64,000 nucleotides of DNA from Aurelia coerulea (lineage: Eukaryota > Cnidaria > Scyphozoa > Semaeostomeae > Ulmaridae), in contig CM076959.1 in assembly GCA_039566865.1 (NCBI GenBank), forward strand, positions 5,935,501 through 5,999,500, read 5' to 3'. Below, in pieces: positions 1 through 14,600 of the stretch. The notes beneath the pieces were generated by a model. That model was not told the DNA's origin. It saw nothing but the letters and a program-made list of their open reading frames with translations, and searched no databases. A program made the translations under genes and the position numbers. Each line of letters opens with the position of its first letter. Position 1 is the stretch's first letter.

Positions 1-2286
1 AAATGATACCCGACTCTGTAAAGTATTAATGAAAAGCATCATCCAAGCCCTTTTCCCATTCTTCCTAGACAGGTGCCATTCTGTAAAAGCGCCATAACGC
101 TGTAAAAGCACCAGGCCGTGGCAGTTTGTTTATACAATTTAATGCATTCTGATAAACCAGATAATTAACTTTAGAATGAGCTTCCTTGAGTCAAAATCAA
201 AGAATGCAACCTGGCCTCCAAAACACAAAAAGTGGTCTGAGCAACAACCTCATGTCAGGGGCCACAGTTTCAAGTTTTGTCAATGTTTGTATCTTTAATG
301 GCATTTGGACGGTTAAGTGGCAAGGGGATGTCACCCTTGTACCTATTGATAAAACTAGTATACCTGTAGACTTTGGCTACTGTGATGGTGATATCGCCAT
401 CATATTCATTTAGGCCAGTCGGAGTTGGAGACACTTTTGATAGGATAGAGTTTGATTTGATAGGGTTCTGATCTTAACAGCCTGATACCATCAAAAAAAC
501 AAAAATTAAGAGTTAATGGCCCCCAACAAAATATCATCTTTTGACATGTTTGACAAGGCTCTAGAAAAATTTCCTTCTTTGTATACACAGCGCTAGAAAA
601 GATTGGTAAAAGTAATACCCTGGGAAATAATGGCACATCCCAGTTGGACAAATATACTAAGCACCCCCCTCCCCAAAGGACCTGGGGTAGTTATTTCTTT
701 CAGGAAAGGAGCCCGACAAATTAAGCACAATTGTATTTTTGATATTGGTTGATTTGTTGAAATTGCTTCAAATCTATTTCAGTTTTAGTTTGTGTTCATT
801 TTGGGCCCATTCGCACAAGAATGGAACAGAACAGAACTTTTTTAGTGGTGCTCTCACAGCATGAATATTTGATTTGAAGTGTTAACACCTTCCTCCCAAG
901 CGATCAACATTTTTGAGCTCATTAAGTCTTCTTACCTTTGTCCATAAGCAAGTGTTTTGTGTAGAGTTTTCAAATTTCATCAAGTACAAATAGCACAAAA
1001 AGTTCACAAGATGGAACATACTGTAGAGCTGCAAAAAAGTGTTCGCACAAGAGCTGAATATATCTGTTCTGTTTATGGCTCACTTTTCAGTGCTGTCCTC
1101 TTTCATCCGCATGTGAACAGCTGGAAAAATTCCTTCTTTTTTGGAACAGCTCCATATTATTCCATTCAGGTCGGTTTTATCCTGATCTTGTGTGTATACA
1201 TCCTTGAACACAGTTTGTTTTCATGTACCACAAAGGCTTGTGATAGTGAAACTCAAAAAAGAGAGGGACACATTATTCTTTTCCTTGTTCAGAAAACCAA
1301 TTTTGGAAAACTGAAAATTTGAAACTGTTCTCCAGACAAATTAAATCAATAAGCAGGAAATTAGATTTAGGGGCAAAAAAGAGAAGGGACTGTACATTTA
1401 GTAGTGTGTTTGATGAAGTTTTTGTAGCACAGATGGTAATACAATGTGCTAACCTATGTGCTGTCCATTTTAACCTCTATTATGTAAAATAATGTAGTGA
1501 AAATTATTTTCAAGTCATTCTTTCTCATGAATCATTTGATAGAAATAATGTAGATTCTTATAACCAGGAAGAGGTAGCAATCCTTATGTGGAAGCCTTTC
1601 TTTATTCTGTGTGAAATGGTTTAATAAGACAATGCAGGTATCATGTAATGCAGGTCCATTTTCTGAAGTTATACTATACTGTAGTTTTTCCTTATTCTGG
1701 AAGAAGTTTTGCATTTTAAAAACCGTATTATAACAATCTCCATTGCAGATTCATATGATTCACTTCCTGAAGCAGTTGGTGATGAAAGCATTCAATCCTG
1801 CATACCCAAAGTAGGAGGACTTAGCAGTATACATTTTAGAAACAATATTTAGAATTCCATTATATTTCAGTTGCCAAAAAATTAAATAGCATGTGAAGAC
1901 TTACAGTCAAGACTTATACAGTATCTACATTTTGTAGGAAGCTGTTAATGAAATGGATTATTTACAGTGTGCATGGTTGTATGGTTGTAGCATTGAATAT
2001 ATGTTTTCACCATTTTATTTTGATTGAACCTGTATTGTAGCAGTCTTGATGACAAGCTTTTGACAGATGGAATTATCTTATTATTGATATTATCATAATT
2101 GTTACCTTGCTGTGCTAGGCAAAGATTTACTTTTAACTAAACATTTGGCTTTAAATCTCTGGGTGTGAAGCTTGCCAAATGATATTATCATGTCACTTAA
2201 TTTTAGATTTAAAGTTAGTACAAAAGAATCCCAGTGCTAACAGATAATTAATACTGTATATATCTATCCATTTTGAGGTCTTGCAG
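1..2286. other. Non-coding or unresolved 5' region
   Basis: I see no recognisable gene here. Short open frames occur on both strands but have no family resemblance and no convincing splice context. One exon-like segment at 1749-1810 has an acceptor before it (ccattgcag) and gtagga after it. However, it cannot be joined in phase to the first secure exon of the downstream transposase gene. The promoter and first exon of that gene probably lie in or upstream of this stretch. Confidence 0.4.
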
Positions 2287-2640
2287 AAGCACTTGAAAAA
2301 TGCAAATCACTGCTTGCAAAGTCAAAGGGTCCCCAGAGACAGTCATGGTCTGCAAGAGTTGAGGCTGCCAACCAAAGTTGGGACATGAGCAGAGGAAACA
2401 TTTTTAGATTGGTACTTGAGGAAGCAAGAGCTGAGCTAGGCAACTGCCACCAGTGCTTGGTGAAACCTGCAATTGTGAAGTGTTCAAGCTGTACAGATGG
2501 TAGAACAACGTACTGTGCAGACTGTGATGAAATTGGACATAGATTGCAGCCATTGCATGACAGAGCAGTTTCCTTCAATGGATGTTTGCAGTCAGTGTCA
2601 CCTTATGTTACAGTGAGAAATGGTGCTTTTGTGGAAATTG
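2287..2640 (+). CDS. KDZ gene, first visible exon: B-box-like zinc cluster
   Basis: The exon starts after tcttgcag and ends at a GTGAGT donor, phase 1 to phase 1. It encodes a basic and acidic helix-like N-part, then a Cys/His cluster (CHQC, CSSC, CADC, then H and H) spaced like a B-box zinc finger, then SVSPYV. KDZ transposases commonly carry such a cluster before the CxC region, probably for DNA or protein contact. An internal ATG lies at 2385, but coding-like sequence extends upstream of it, so I do not take it as the start. Confidence 0.7.
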
Positions 2641-5600
2641 GTGAGTTCATACTGTATATTTATCTGTAGATTCAGGTATTTAAGATTTTCTGTATTTTGA
2701 GCCAAAAATAATGTCATACATGCTCTGGTGCTTCATTTGATGTGATTGAGTCATTGTGTTTGATATAAAAGTGAAAATTGGAATTAGTGAGGGTTTAGCA
2801 TCTATGTTAAATCTAGAGGGGGATCTTAGGCTTATCACCTGATAGGGATAGTCATCAGGTTTATTTCCCAATACATCTTCCTGTGACGTTCAGGTATTAG
2901 TCAGTTCCTGGTTTCGGTATGACTCAGGTATCATATGATGATGCCATGTTTTAGATTCAGCCAATCAATAGTTGATACCAGTTCAAGGTATATTATTCCC
3001 TTTCCTTATTTGGGGTGGTTGTAATTTCTATAAAAGTTCAGGAAAATGCTGGTTGTGCATCAAAAATCTTCATGGCCTAACTCATCTGCTATTGGACTCA
3101 TCTGGTTTAGAAGACCAAGACTGTGCATGGCTTTGGGAGGGAAGTTGTTTTCTAATGGTTTTTGTTATTAAATTAGATGTAATTTGGCATAAAACTTTTT
3201 ATTTTTCCAGTTTTCTCGTTTACGTTCTGATATTTTTCCTGCAACTTGAACACAATAAAATATCTTAGTTGCACAAAAGAAGAGCCAAAAACTCAATTAC
3301 GTTGACCTGTTTTTTCAATGATACCTTGGTGGTAGAAGCTCTGAAGTATGTTACTAGAAGTTCATTGTAATTGAACATAACAAATAAAAGCATATCACAT
3401 GAACAATTGTGTGCACAGAAAAATGTCACAGATTTTACATTTTTTAGTCTTCTTTGTAAGATTCCTGCAAATGAAGGTGGTAGATGGTATATCGAAATTA
3501 GAACATATGTAGAATGTATTGAAATAAATTTAACGTGGAGAACAGGAATTAATTTTTTGGCTGCAGATTGGAAATGGGGCAGAGGCAGACATGAACCTGT
3601 TTGAATCTGCTTTCTTGGCTTAATATTCTACAGGTGATTTCAGATGAAAAGAGTTTTGAGCATACCATTTTTTCAAATGCAGCTCTAGTTGTTTGATAAG
3701 AACTCTTTGATTTACAGTTTCGCACCAATTTGTTTCTTTTCAAACACATAGAGTGATGTCCTTTTGATCATCTTTATATAATGATGGCAATTAGTAGCAA
3801 CAAACTTTTAGTAGCAACAAGCAATAATTATTATATTCATTTCCAAATATTCGTAGATAACAAATACCTCCCACTGATTATTGAGCAATGCCAATCCTGC
3901 TCTTCAAGATTTGATGGAGACCAAGACGTTGTTTACACTGAAGAAGGCTTTTCCATCACTGTTGTCACAATGGAGGGTGAGTACTTGTACAAGTATATGA
4001 TATATAAATTCCTGGACCATACTTGGTTCAATCAATTGTGCAACAGCATAGGTTCCAAATCTTTAAAAAGCCTGGTGTAAAATTCAGTTACTTATTTCTT
4101 TGAACTGAATGATTTCAAAGAAACTTCAGCTATTTCTCTGCAATTCTACCGTTGGACTTTTGTGAAATCTTCAATATTTTCAGAATTAGAGTGTTTTTCT
4201 TCTTTTTCAAGAATTCAAGAAAAATTTTCAAAAAAACTTAAAACCATCGTAGTTTCTAAACTGTTTGAAGCAACATGAAATAATTTCATAGAAAACCATA
4301 GTTTATGAATGTCTACAATATGGTATCAAGCAAAAGTCTGTCACTTTTCTGGTTTATGATTTAGAAATTTGATGACGTCACACCCTCAAATGAGTTGAAA
4401 TGTAACATACGCTGAAATTTAAAAAAATATTGAAAATTTCTGAAAAGTCCAACGGTAGAATTAAAGATAAGTAACCAAAGTTTGTTTCAAGCCACTCAGT
4501 CAGAAGAAATAGATCACAGAATTTTACACCCACCTTTTTAAGTCGAATTAAAGATTTGGAGGCTATGCTTTGTGCAACAGTGTCTTTGAAAACAAGAAGG
4601 ATTCATCACCAGAAGATATAAGTGCCTGGTCGTTCTCATTGTGGTTAGTTAGGAGAGAGAAGGGAAAGCTCTTACGAGTTTCCTACGTGAACTTTAGTAC
4701 TGTATACTGTAGATCCTTGATGATTATGCTATATTTTGTGACCAAGGTGTCAAATGTTATAAAGCTTAAAAAGGCAAAGTCTAAATGACCATCACATCTC
4801 TACTCTTGTTTACTGGTTTGAAAGTATCTTTTACAGTAGCTAATTTGCTGCAATGTACAATGTATGAATATATATAGTATTATATAATAATATTATGCAA
4901 TATTCTAATATTAGATCCTCAAGAAAAACACATTTGGTCAAGAGTTTTAGCAGAAGCCTTGAGCAGTATTATTATATAGTATATGTGTGCCTTGTTCTGT
5001 TTGATTTACCTATTTTGCTATACAATATATGTATTTATCTATTTTCATAAGCTCCTTGTCAATGCGGAATAAGATAGATGTATAAACTCACGAAAAACAC
5101 AGCCATTAGAGTTGGGCATCTTTAAAATGTATCTTTCCTTAGCAGTTCCTAAATATTCAGTTCTCAGGTCCAAATATTCACTTTTTAGGAAGATATGATG
5201 TCTTGATACAGAAGGTCAAATGCATGAAATGTGGCTACATTTTAGACAGTCTAGGTTTAGATATCATCATTCAGAATGGATATTGGCCTGGCTCAGTCAA
5301 GAATATCAGCACCCTTTATGATTGCAAATTGCTTCAGTTTTGGGGGCTAATGCAAGTGCTACAACCAAGATGCTCAATGTCTGGGTTTTTGAAAGTCCTA
5401 TCCGAATTTTCATCAAGAAATGCAAGGGTGAGTATGAGAGTTATGTTTTTGAATGTAATAGACAAGGGCATGCCTAGTCTATGCATTCCCTTCATTGCCT
5501 AACTTAAGCATTTCATCTGTTTATATTTTAATCTCTTCAGTCGCAGTCAAGAAATCAGTCTGCGGTTTAATCAATTTATGGCTTTTAGACGTGAAAGACT

Positions 5601-8600
5601 TTTAGACATGAGAGTACTTCAATTATTGGTATGCTATAGATAAAGCAAAGTATTTTCTTGACCACAGATGATCATTCTGATTGGAGGTCATACTGTATCT
5701 TGACTAATATCTTATTCAAGTGAAATGGTCTGCAACTGATTATTCCAACTATCTCCTGCCCCTGCAATGGGAGAAGTTCTTCTTCACTCCAAGACACCTC
5801 ATAAGAACTGAGCGTTGTCTCCCAAATATTTACTGTGGATGTTGTGTCTTTATGAAGTCACTTTGCAGTGGATTCAATTCGCAGGAGATAGTGGGAGCTC
5901 TTGGAAACTCGTACTCTGTGTTTAGTCCATTCCTGTTTTTGATTGATACATAGAAGATACATAGGAATTGATGCAAAGACTTTTTAATAGTATCTTTCGG
6001 GGGAGTTCTAAACCATGATGTCAGCAGTACTTCTCCTCCTAACGATAGTATCTACATCAGGATGTCGCTTACAACTATGTTGTGACCTGCTAGAAATTAT
6101 GGAAGCTGTGATCGAGCATCTTTGCCAGAAATAGGGAGAGGTTCTGGTAGACAAGAAGGTACTAACATTTAACGAACTATACATTTATAAGTGAATTTTA
6201 GCTTCAGGCCCATACCGAACTAAGTTCCGTTTGCTTTTTCAACAAAAGTTACACTTGATCGAGGTAACGATGCGAGTCATTGGCTCTTGTAAAGAGCGTT
6301 GCTGCTTGCATCGTTTGATATAGATAGTCATTTTGCGTCCCGTAACGTCTTAGAATAGCAGTAACTTAGCTGAAGGGTTCAATACAGGCTTTTAAACATG
6401 AGGTACGAGTCTCCAAGTGAAGTCTAGTTGCACTGATGAGCCCTGATATTGGGCGAAACCATTCATTGCAGGTTTTAGAACGAATCTTTATGTATTCTGT
6501 TTCAAGAATTCAACAATAAGTGTTGCAGCATTCCAGCGAGCCTCCAGAGAATGGAAATTTTGCGTACACGAACTGGAGCTATTGCAAGGCAAAGATTGGA
6601 TGAGATGTCCGCCTTGCAATATTTCACAGCTGACTTCTCACATTGACGGCAATGCCAAACTGAGAAGGTACCAAAAGGGTGGAAGGTAAGTCATAGTCTT
6701 CCAATATTTTGCATTTCATTCGCCGAAGCTCTTGATACAGATCTGTTACCAGATACGAGCTCGTGACTTGTAGGCATTATTTTAACAGCAAAGATGTATC
6801 GAATTTTATTGTCTTCTTCAGTTTACATTTATATGCAGCAGATTCGTTACTTGGACCATTCATTGCTCACCTCTTCTGTCTGAATGTCTTAAATCCAGTT
6901 ACACTATTAACATGTTGAAAATTAGTAATATCAAAATCCATGTGTACTTGGGTACAAAATTCACGTGCAAAGTTTCTATCGTCGAATTCAAATGCTCCCT
7001 AAAGATAGCTGTGCAAATGCACAATTGAATTCAAATATTGAAGCTTCTATTGAAGCTCGTATCAGAATTTTGTACGTTCAAAATTTGGCATTTTCAAGAA
7101 TAATAGCAAGAATAATAACGAGACTAGTAGCAAGAATAGTAACTATAATGACAATTGGAAAGTAAAGTTTCCCCCATCACAGGCGCAGCCGAAGCACGTA
7201 TTATGGTGAAACTTTTATTGCTGCTAATGAATCTGTTGATGCACACGTAAGCAACCTATATAAAAACACAGGATGCAGGGTAAGTGATTCAATAAATCAA
7301 TAGCAATTCTCGTCCCTAATCTTTGGTGATCTTAAACAGAATGGTTATGAATGCAATTATCGCATGCTTGGATCTTGGAATATTTTTGTTTTTTACTCCT
7401 TTAGTGTTCTGTATAAATATATATAAATAGATACTTTTTTGTTTGAATCAGTGAGTCAATTGACACCAAGTGGCTTCTTTTGCCCTTTGTTTAGCCTTTC
7501 TATGAACGCAAACAATCAATATTTTGTCCAATTTGATTACCCGGTAAACTGGGGGACACAAAAGGTAGCACTGCCGTTGAAAATGTCACCAACATTTGAT
7601 TAATTATTGATTTTGTCAAAATCCTGTTTTCGTTTGTCTGTTTGTCTATTTGTTTGCTCTACAATCCTGGCCAAAAGAAGGCAAATTTCAGTGTCTTCAT
7701 GATGCTTCCTTAGATATCAAGGAGAAAAATTACGTTTAGAGCCTCCTAATCCCCCCTCCCCCTACTTCAATGTTGAAAATTTCAAAAGGCTTCTGATTCA
7801 AGCAACTTTGAAATGGCGGAGCGGGGGGCACGTAATCAAAAACCGAAGTAGTGCAATTTTGTGATTTGTCCCAAGCATTTTAGCCAAGATTGTAGAATAT
7901 GATGGTTACTGCTTAAAATGAGGGCTTTTTAAATTGCAAGTTTTCATCTCTGCTCTCGAAGAAAGTAGAATAGTCACTGCTACCGTTTACTAAATCTTTG
8001 CAACAAAATTATTCTCAATATTTTAAATAGATGTTTTAGGGATCCATACTGCATTTTTATTCTAAAAATCGAACTGTGTACCTTTGACGATAATAAGTCC
8101 TTCATTTCTTATTCTTGCTCGCTGTTCTATGTCTTTGTAGAAGATAAAGACAGATAATCAGTGTGGAAATTCCGTTTGGGAAGCAGCAGCAAATGCGGTA
8201 AAACGTAAAGGCGCTTTAGATGAGACAGGACTGATGTTTACAGGGTGCCGACATCAAGTAGCACAGAAAGGCATCAATATGTTTCAAGGTGAACTGTTTG
8301 CTTACCACCACTATCTGCAGTGCACCGATGTTATCCCCAGAGATGTCAAATTTTTGTTTCAAGACATCGCATGCAAGTATAGAAAATGGGTGGAGAATGT
8401 TGACGCTGACAGTGCTGGCAAGGTTACTTTTGCTTTGAACCTTATGCATGGTTCAGGTCATGAATGGGCTTGCCAGGTAAAACATAGTTATATTTCTCAT
8501 GAGTGGGCTACGACGATTGATATTATCCTGCCGGGAATAGACCTTTTAGCTAGTCTACAAAGATTCTGTATCGAACACTGTATCTCTATAGGCTGCAAGC

Positions 8601-11600
8601 AGGCTATATTATTACAGGCTACATTTTTCGACTTGATGACGGGCGTAGCTCGAAATGTTGTGAATTTATCAAAATCTGTTCAAAGTACAATTTATTTTAT
8701 TTTGAATGTTTATATTACCAGAGACATTGTACAACACGCCTACAAAAAGATTGTTCGTATATTTTTACAGGTTTGCACAAATCTTGAATCTGAACAACAG
8801 GGATAGAAGCTGTAACTCCACTCAGTGGAATATTTTGAATGAAAATTTATGAAAATATCGCTCCATCTCACCTTTTTTACATTAGCTGAAAGGTCTATTG
8901 ATCCAGTGTCCAGTGTTGATACCATGTTTCAATCCATTGCCTTTGCAACCTGATTGTCAGGGGATGCGGTTTGAATCCAACGAGGTCCTCTTGAGTGACA
9001 AGGGGTCACAGACCCAGGGGACTCAATTTGCTTTAAAATCATAGTTGTGGCGCTAAAACTCGCATTTTTACCTTCACCTTCACCAGGGATGCTGTGCAAA
9101 AGTTCTAGCTACGATATAGTGGGAATATACTGAATTACTGAAAAAGAAAACTTCATGTAAACGTTTCGACTGGCTTCTTCCTCGGTAGTATACAAGGTGT
9201 CACATAATGATTATACTATTTTTGCATGGCTGGCGTGGAAGAATTCATGTGTAAATAAAGAGCTACCAGCTGAAGATTCAATTCGAATCACTGTTGTAAG
9301 AGGGAGTTTTTATTTGTTTCGAAAATTGTTAGTACCAAGAATTCGTAGCAACCAAACAGAGACTATGAAATTAGATGAATGGAATTCACGATACCGAGTT
9401 GTAGTTCTAAGTCATTTGTAGAAAGGTACATATTGCCGTGTTTGTTGGTAGATCTTCCCTGCTCAACAGCAAGAAAGAATTTAAGTCCATTCGAGAGTAA
9501 ACCTCTTTAATCGATTGACCGATAAAAATAACATTCGTTGCAGATTTTAGAAAGCGGTAGATACAAGGAAGGTTCAGGAAGGAGTCACGGCGAGGATTGT
9601 GAAATCATCAACAGTATGCTATCTAGTGCCAGTACAGTAACGCGAAGAATGACACCAGAAGGTACACATTCAACTCTTGCCTCTTCAAAATCTGTGAAAA
9701 TTAGAACTTCGTACAACTCACCAAAGCAAAAACCAACGAGTGTTTTCTTTTCAGAATTCTCTGTTACTTAATTTCACGCAAACTTTTTATCGTCGATGAC
9801 ACCATATGGCACAGCACATTGAGTTGTGAACATTTGCATGTTTGAGAATAAGGTATGATGATTGCATAGCTATCGCATGATATCATGTGTTTGAAAAACT
9901 GCTAGAGAGCCTTTTAAAGATGTGAGTCTCTTTGTTAACTTAGAGATTTCTCTATGGAGAGTCTTGCTGCACGTACAGAGGTACATAATGTTTTGATACA
10001 GTAGCTTGGCGATAAGTAAATTAATTTCCTGTTACACTTTCTAAAAGGGTATATGTAAACAGCAGTTACAAATTTGTGGATTTGGAACACTTGCATCCAT
10101 AAATCAAGAAAGAGCCACTGTATTTCTGAGTACACTGTTTACTTCCTTGCGCTTGTTTGATACAAACTACCATGGGCCTTTGATGTATTTTGTATTTCGT
10201 ATGTATTTTGGTTAGATTTGTGGGCGTTCAACTATCACAATTCATTTTGTAGTGCGCGAAGAATATCTGACAGAGCTCGTCCTCGCTTGGAATCAAAGGC
10301 GAATTACCAATCTCCCAAGCATGCTTGTGAAGCGGGAGAATGATGTAAGGAAAAATTAATACTTTTCAATCCGTGTCTTGCACGTTCTGATACCCTTGTG
10401 CCTTATGATGCTTATACTACAGATTTTGGTAGCTCTAGATTTTCAAGCCGTAACGAGAAACGTGGAAGCAATGACGATGATGCAAAGTTTCAATATTCTG
10501 GCCTTTTTCTTCTTTGCAGCAAAATGTGTTCATTCTAAAATTTCGATAAGGTTGGTTGTATATTTCAAAATTCAGTTCCCTTTTAATAAGCTTCTTGTCA
10601 CTTAATTGTTGTAGCAAATGCAAAAAGAGCATGCTACTTATTAAAGGCGCTTGTCGGATCCAACAGACAGCTTGAAATGTTGTAGAAATGAAATGGCAAC
10701 AGCAGGAGGACTGCAATAGTTAAATAAGCAACAGCTAACATGGTAGAACAGATATGATTTATTTCTAGGTCATCAAATCGAAGGAAAAGTCTCTGAGCGA
10801 GTTGAAGCTTTACTGCAATAATGAGTCGATTGATATAAGTACAGTTGATTGCAAAAGATGGCTCGAAGATCTTCAAAAACAAGCTGCAGGTATCGATGGT
10901 CAATCTTTTTATTAGTTCCCTTCGTTTTGAATGAATATTTGGTAGGTGAAGAGAACAAGAGAACACTCTGAAGAGAACAAAAGTTCGAAATTTAAAGTCG
11001 TTTTTCTTTGCCTCCATCTTCTTACGTTTTGAATGAAAATGATCAAGCAATTGTCGTGCTTATTCGTCTTAAAACTTAAGCTCTGAAATGCTCGCAGTTC
11101 ACGGCGCTACGTAGAAAACCTTTAGCAACACTACTGTTTGAGGGTTATCAGATTCCCGTCGATACTCATTATTACTTTATTCAAAATAGGTATAATTATA
11201 CCGGGTGTCCCTAAAAAAGTACTCCTGTTTAAACAATCACCAAAAATTGTTTATCAAGCCTTTGATAAAAAGTGTTTTTAGTTGTTTTGTCAAAGACCCA
11301 AAAATATTCATAGATGTTCAAATGTGTGCTTTTGATACAACAAGATAGGAGAATTAAAAACCTTATTTTGAGCTATAATTTTCAAGCAAAATCCTCAATC
11401 TTGCCTAGAGTTAAGATTTTAAGATTTTTTATCATCATTGAGGTCTTCAATGATAGTGCACATTTCTTTTTGTCATTTATGACCAGGCAGCTCTAAAAAG
11501 AGCTAAATTTGTCTAATTTTAAAACCATTACAAGGTCAGCTATATCTTGGTCCTTCATCTATTTGACAAAAAAAGAAAATTGAAGATCGGCCGTGTAATC

Positions 11601-14600
11601 AAATTGTGGTGATTTTTCACACGGCAGTACATTTTTTGGGACACCCAATACAAAATAGCAACGATATAGAGGTAATTAAAGCCTACCATCTACGAAGAAC
11701 AAACAAGAACCCACCCGTAGCCACGAGATGTCCACATAATTTGCGATTGCACTCTTCCCTTTCCATATTTTGATTCTCCTTTGTAAAGTGGAAAGGGTAT
11801 CTTATTGTTTAAGCTCATAAATGATCCGCATATGAAAGCATTGTCCTTGATTACTTTATCTATAGTTACCTCACTGAACAATCTATGACGATTATCCGTT
11901 ACTGCACTATAAATACGACCATTCTCTGCTAAAACCCACATTAAGAGTCTTGCATCATTCAGGTAACTTTCGGAAAATTGTTGATTGTGATTTGTGTGTC
12001 GCATTCCACCTACTTGCACTTATTTGTCAACATATCCATTTCTGTTTACCAACCATACCGTAAAAGCTCTATTTAGCCCCTTCTCTTTCAAGGACTTGTC
12101 AACATTTTAAATAAGTCCCCGCTCTATTAAGGCCCCCTTTATCAAATGCCATATAATGGTCGAAAGTTGTACCAATAACCGGTATAAAAGAACTTTGGAT
12201 GCAAACATAGACAAGATATTTAGCACACAGAGGCCGAGTGTGACTTACAAAACTAAACTGATTCTAAAATAAAGTTATGGGTATACATAATCCGATGAAG
12301 ACACAAGTCAGAAAGGCCTCAGTGTACTAAATATCTTGTTTTCTTGCATGCGAACTTCTTTTATGCAGTGTATCAAATACCAAGGTTCCAAAGATTATCC
12401 ATTTACTTAGCAAGGCAATTTGATTGCATGCTAATTTCGATGTGGTTTGGGACAAAAGCTGTGTTGAATTTCTGTACTCGACTCCTAATGTTGATGCCAT
12501 GCAATATGGACAAAGAACAAATGCCATGATAACACTGAATTGCTTTCAGAAAGAAAAAGAACTGCGATTCAGTGTCGTACACATACTCGAGTTGAGAAGT
12601 ACTGGCTCATGTGCGCAGAACTGGCAACACTGGAATCCCTGCCTCCCGAAGTACAAAATGGATTGTGCATTGATGACCTGAGGAGGATTGATCGATTTTA
12701 TGTCACAAGTTTGTCAACTAAACGAGCAAAGAAAGATTCTAAAAAGGTCGGGAAGATGGCAACTGATGTCATTGCAATGAAGAATGAATTAGGACTGCCA
12801 AACATCGAGGTGCTGCAAGGCTTAAAAAAGAAGATAGTCGTATCTATTCGATATGGAATATTCGCAAAGCAGCTCTCCATTGATAATCTGAGAGAAAATG
12901 CCAAGAAGGTCTCCGGTATGTTACACGTGTATTTTTACCCCTTAATTAGCCTATTCACAGTGAAAGTTAAACCAGCTGAAACTATAGTCTATCTCGAATT
13001 ACATGTCATCTGCAAATGCCCGCGAATTTTAACAATAGAAGTGATTTTGAAAGGAATTTTGCGTTATCGCAAATCTCAGGTGACATCGGGATTCTTATTT
13101 TGCAATCCAACAAATCAAATACATGTGATTGGTTGAAATGTAACCTGATTCACGGGGGGGGGGGGGGGTTCTTGGCCAAAATTTTGGGTAGGGGTCTGCC
13201 GCGAGCATCTTCAAAAGGGTACCGTTGGCTAGACTAATTTTTACGAAAATGGTACCCTTGGCTAGACCAATTTGACCATTGTTTTAACCAATTTCTACGA
13301 AAATGGTACCCTTGGCTAGACCAATTTTGACCATTTTCTCGAGCAATATTGTCAAATTTGTGCCAAATATGATGTCATGACCATTTGCTAGAACAATATT
13401 GCAAAAAAGGATACCCTTGGCTAGACTAGAGGTCCGAAAAAGTATACCCTTGCTCGCGGCACATCCCCAGGTACCTTTACTATGGAAGAACCCCCCTCCC
13501 CCGTGACCGACCTGATTTAAGTAAAGCTGGTTTGACTTTGTCAGTGTGAATGCGGTACAAGCAATGTGAATCACTCAGTTGCAGTTGGTTTCGGTTTGGA
13601 TCATCACCTTTATGATATCGTCCACTCAGCTTTATTCATATTGTTACCATTTCTGCAACTGTTCTGAGAGATTCAGAGGCTACATAGTCTGTCCAAAATC
13701 GTGCAAGCTATGAAAGCGTGTTCCTTTCTTGAACGAAATGACTTATCTTCATAAATATGAGAATGACACCCTCCAAAGGGCTTCTCCGTCATCCTTGGAA
13801 CCACTGTTATAGATTTTCCATTGTCAGAGTGAAAACAGTTTCAATCTTTCTATCGTAACAGATTCTTCCAAAGAATACATTCGTTTGTTGAACCGTTCAC
13901 GAAAAGCTAAAGCTGATTTACAGAATGATGTCGACGTTTACAACGACCTTGCAAGGGATCTGAATGAGAAGGAAATCGATGTCAATGAACATAGTCTTCT
14001 GGAAAATTCCAATTCTGTCGGTGGTAAGAATGTACCTTTACACGCATTCTCATCCTTTATCTAAAAATTCATAGAGAAAATCTCAAATAACACAAGGATG
14101 TAAAAGTAAATACTAGGGAAGAAATTTTCACTTGAAGAAACTTTCACCTTTTTCACGTAATAGGCTCAAACTCGTGAAAGGTTATTCCATGAAAGTTCCC
14201 CGTGGGGGAGAGTACCTAGTATATTTTGCTGGCGTGATGTGCACTCCTTCTCTCTGGTATATTTTTCGGATCTTTCTTTTAACGCCGGGTACCACAAGAA
14301 GGCATTTCTTCTAAAACCGGTTGTTAAAAGTGTTATTCCATCGTTTTTCGATGAATATTTACGTTCTGGAGTATACTTATAGCCAATTTTTTCTAAGGCC
14401 GGCTATTATTTCCAGTAAAAAATTCTAAAACCAGGTGAAAACATTATTTCTTGGAGTGGACACGGCCGAAAAATTGAAAGCCGAGTAACCCCCCCCCCCC
14501 TCCCCCACAGTTCCTAGAATGTTAAATTGTTAAATTCCTGGAAGCTTCTTCCGGCAAACTTTCCTAAGATATATAATTCACGACATATTATTCCAGTAAA

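Noticed and set aside
1749..1810. Upstream KDZ exon
   Set aside because: Splice-like ends are present, but neither open frame joins the phase-1 start at 2287; kept only as a remark.
5520..5635. Additional KDZ exon (RSQEISLRFNQF...) after a ctcttcag acceptor
   Set aside because: It cannot be joined in phase, while the exon at 6507 joins exon 5189-5427 directly and gives the expected family sequence.
8480..8806. Extension of the frame past the DETG exon
   Set aside because: The family sequence ends at CQ with a GTAAAA donor, and the next family block (GEDCE) begins in phase at 9544. The extra residues have no family likeness.
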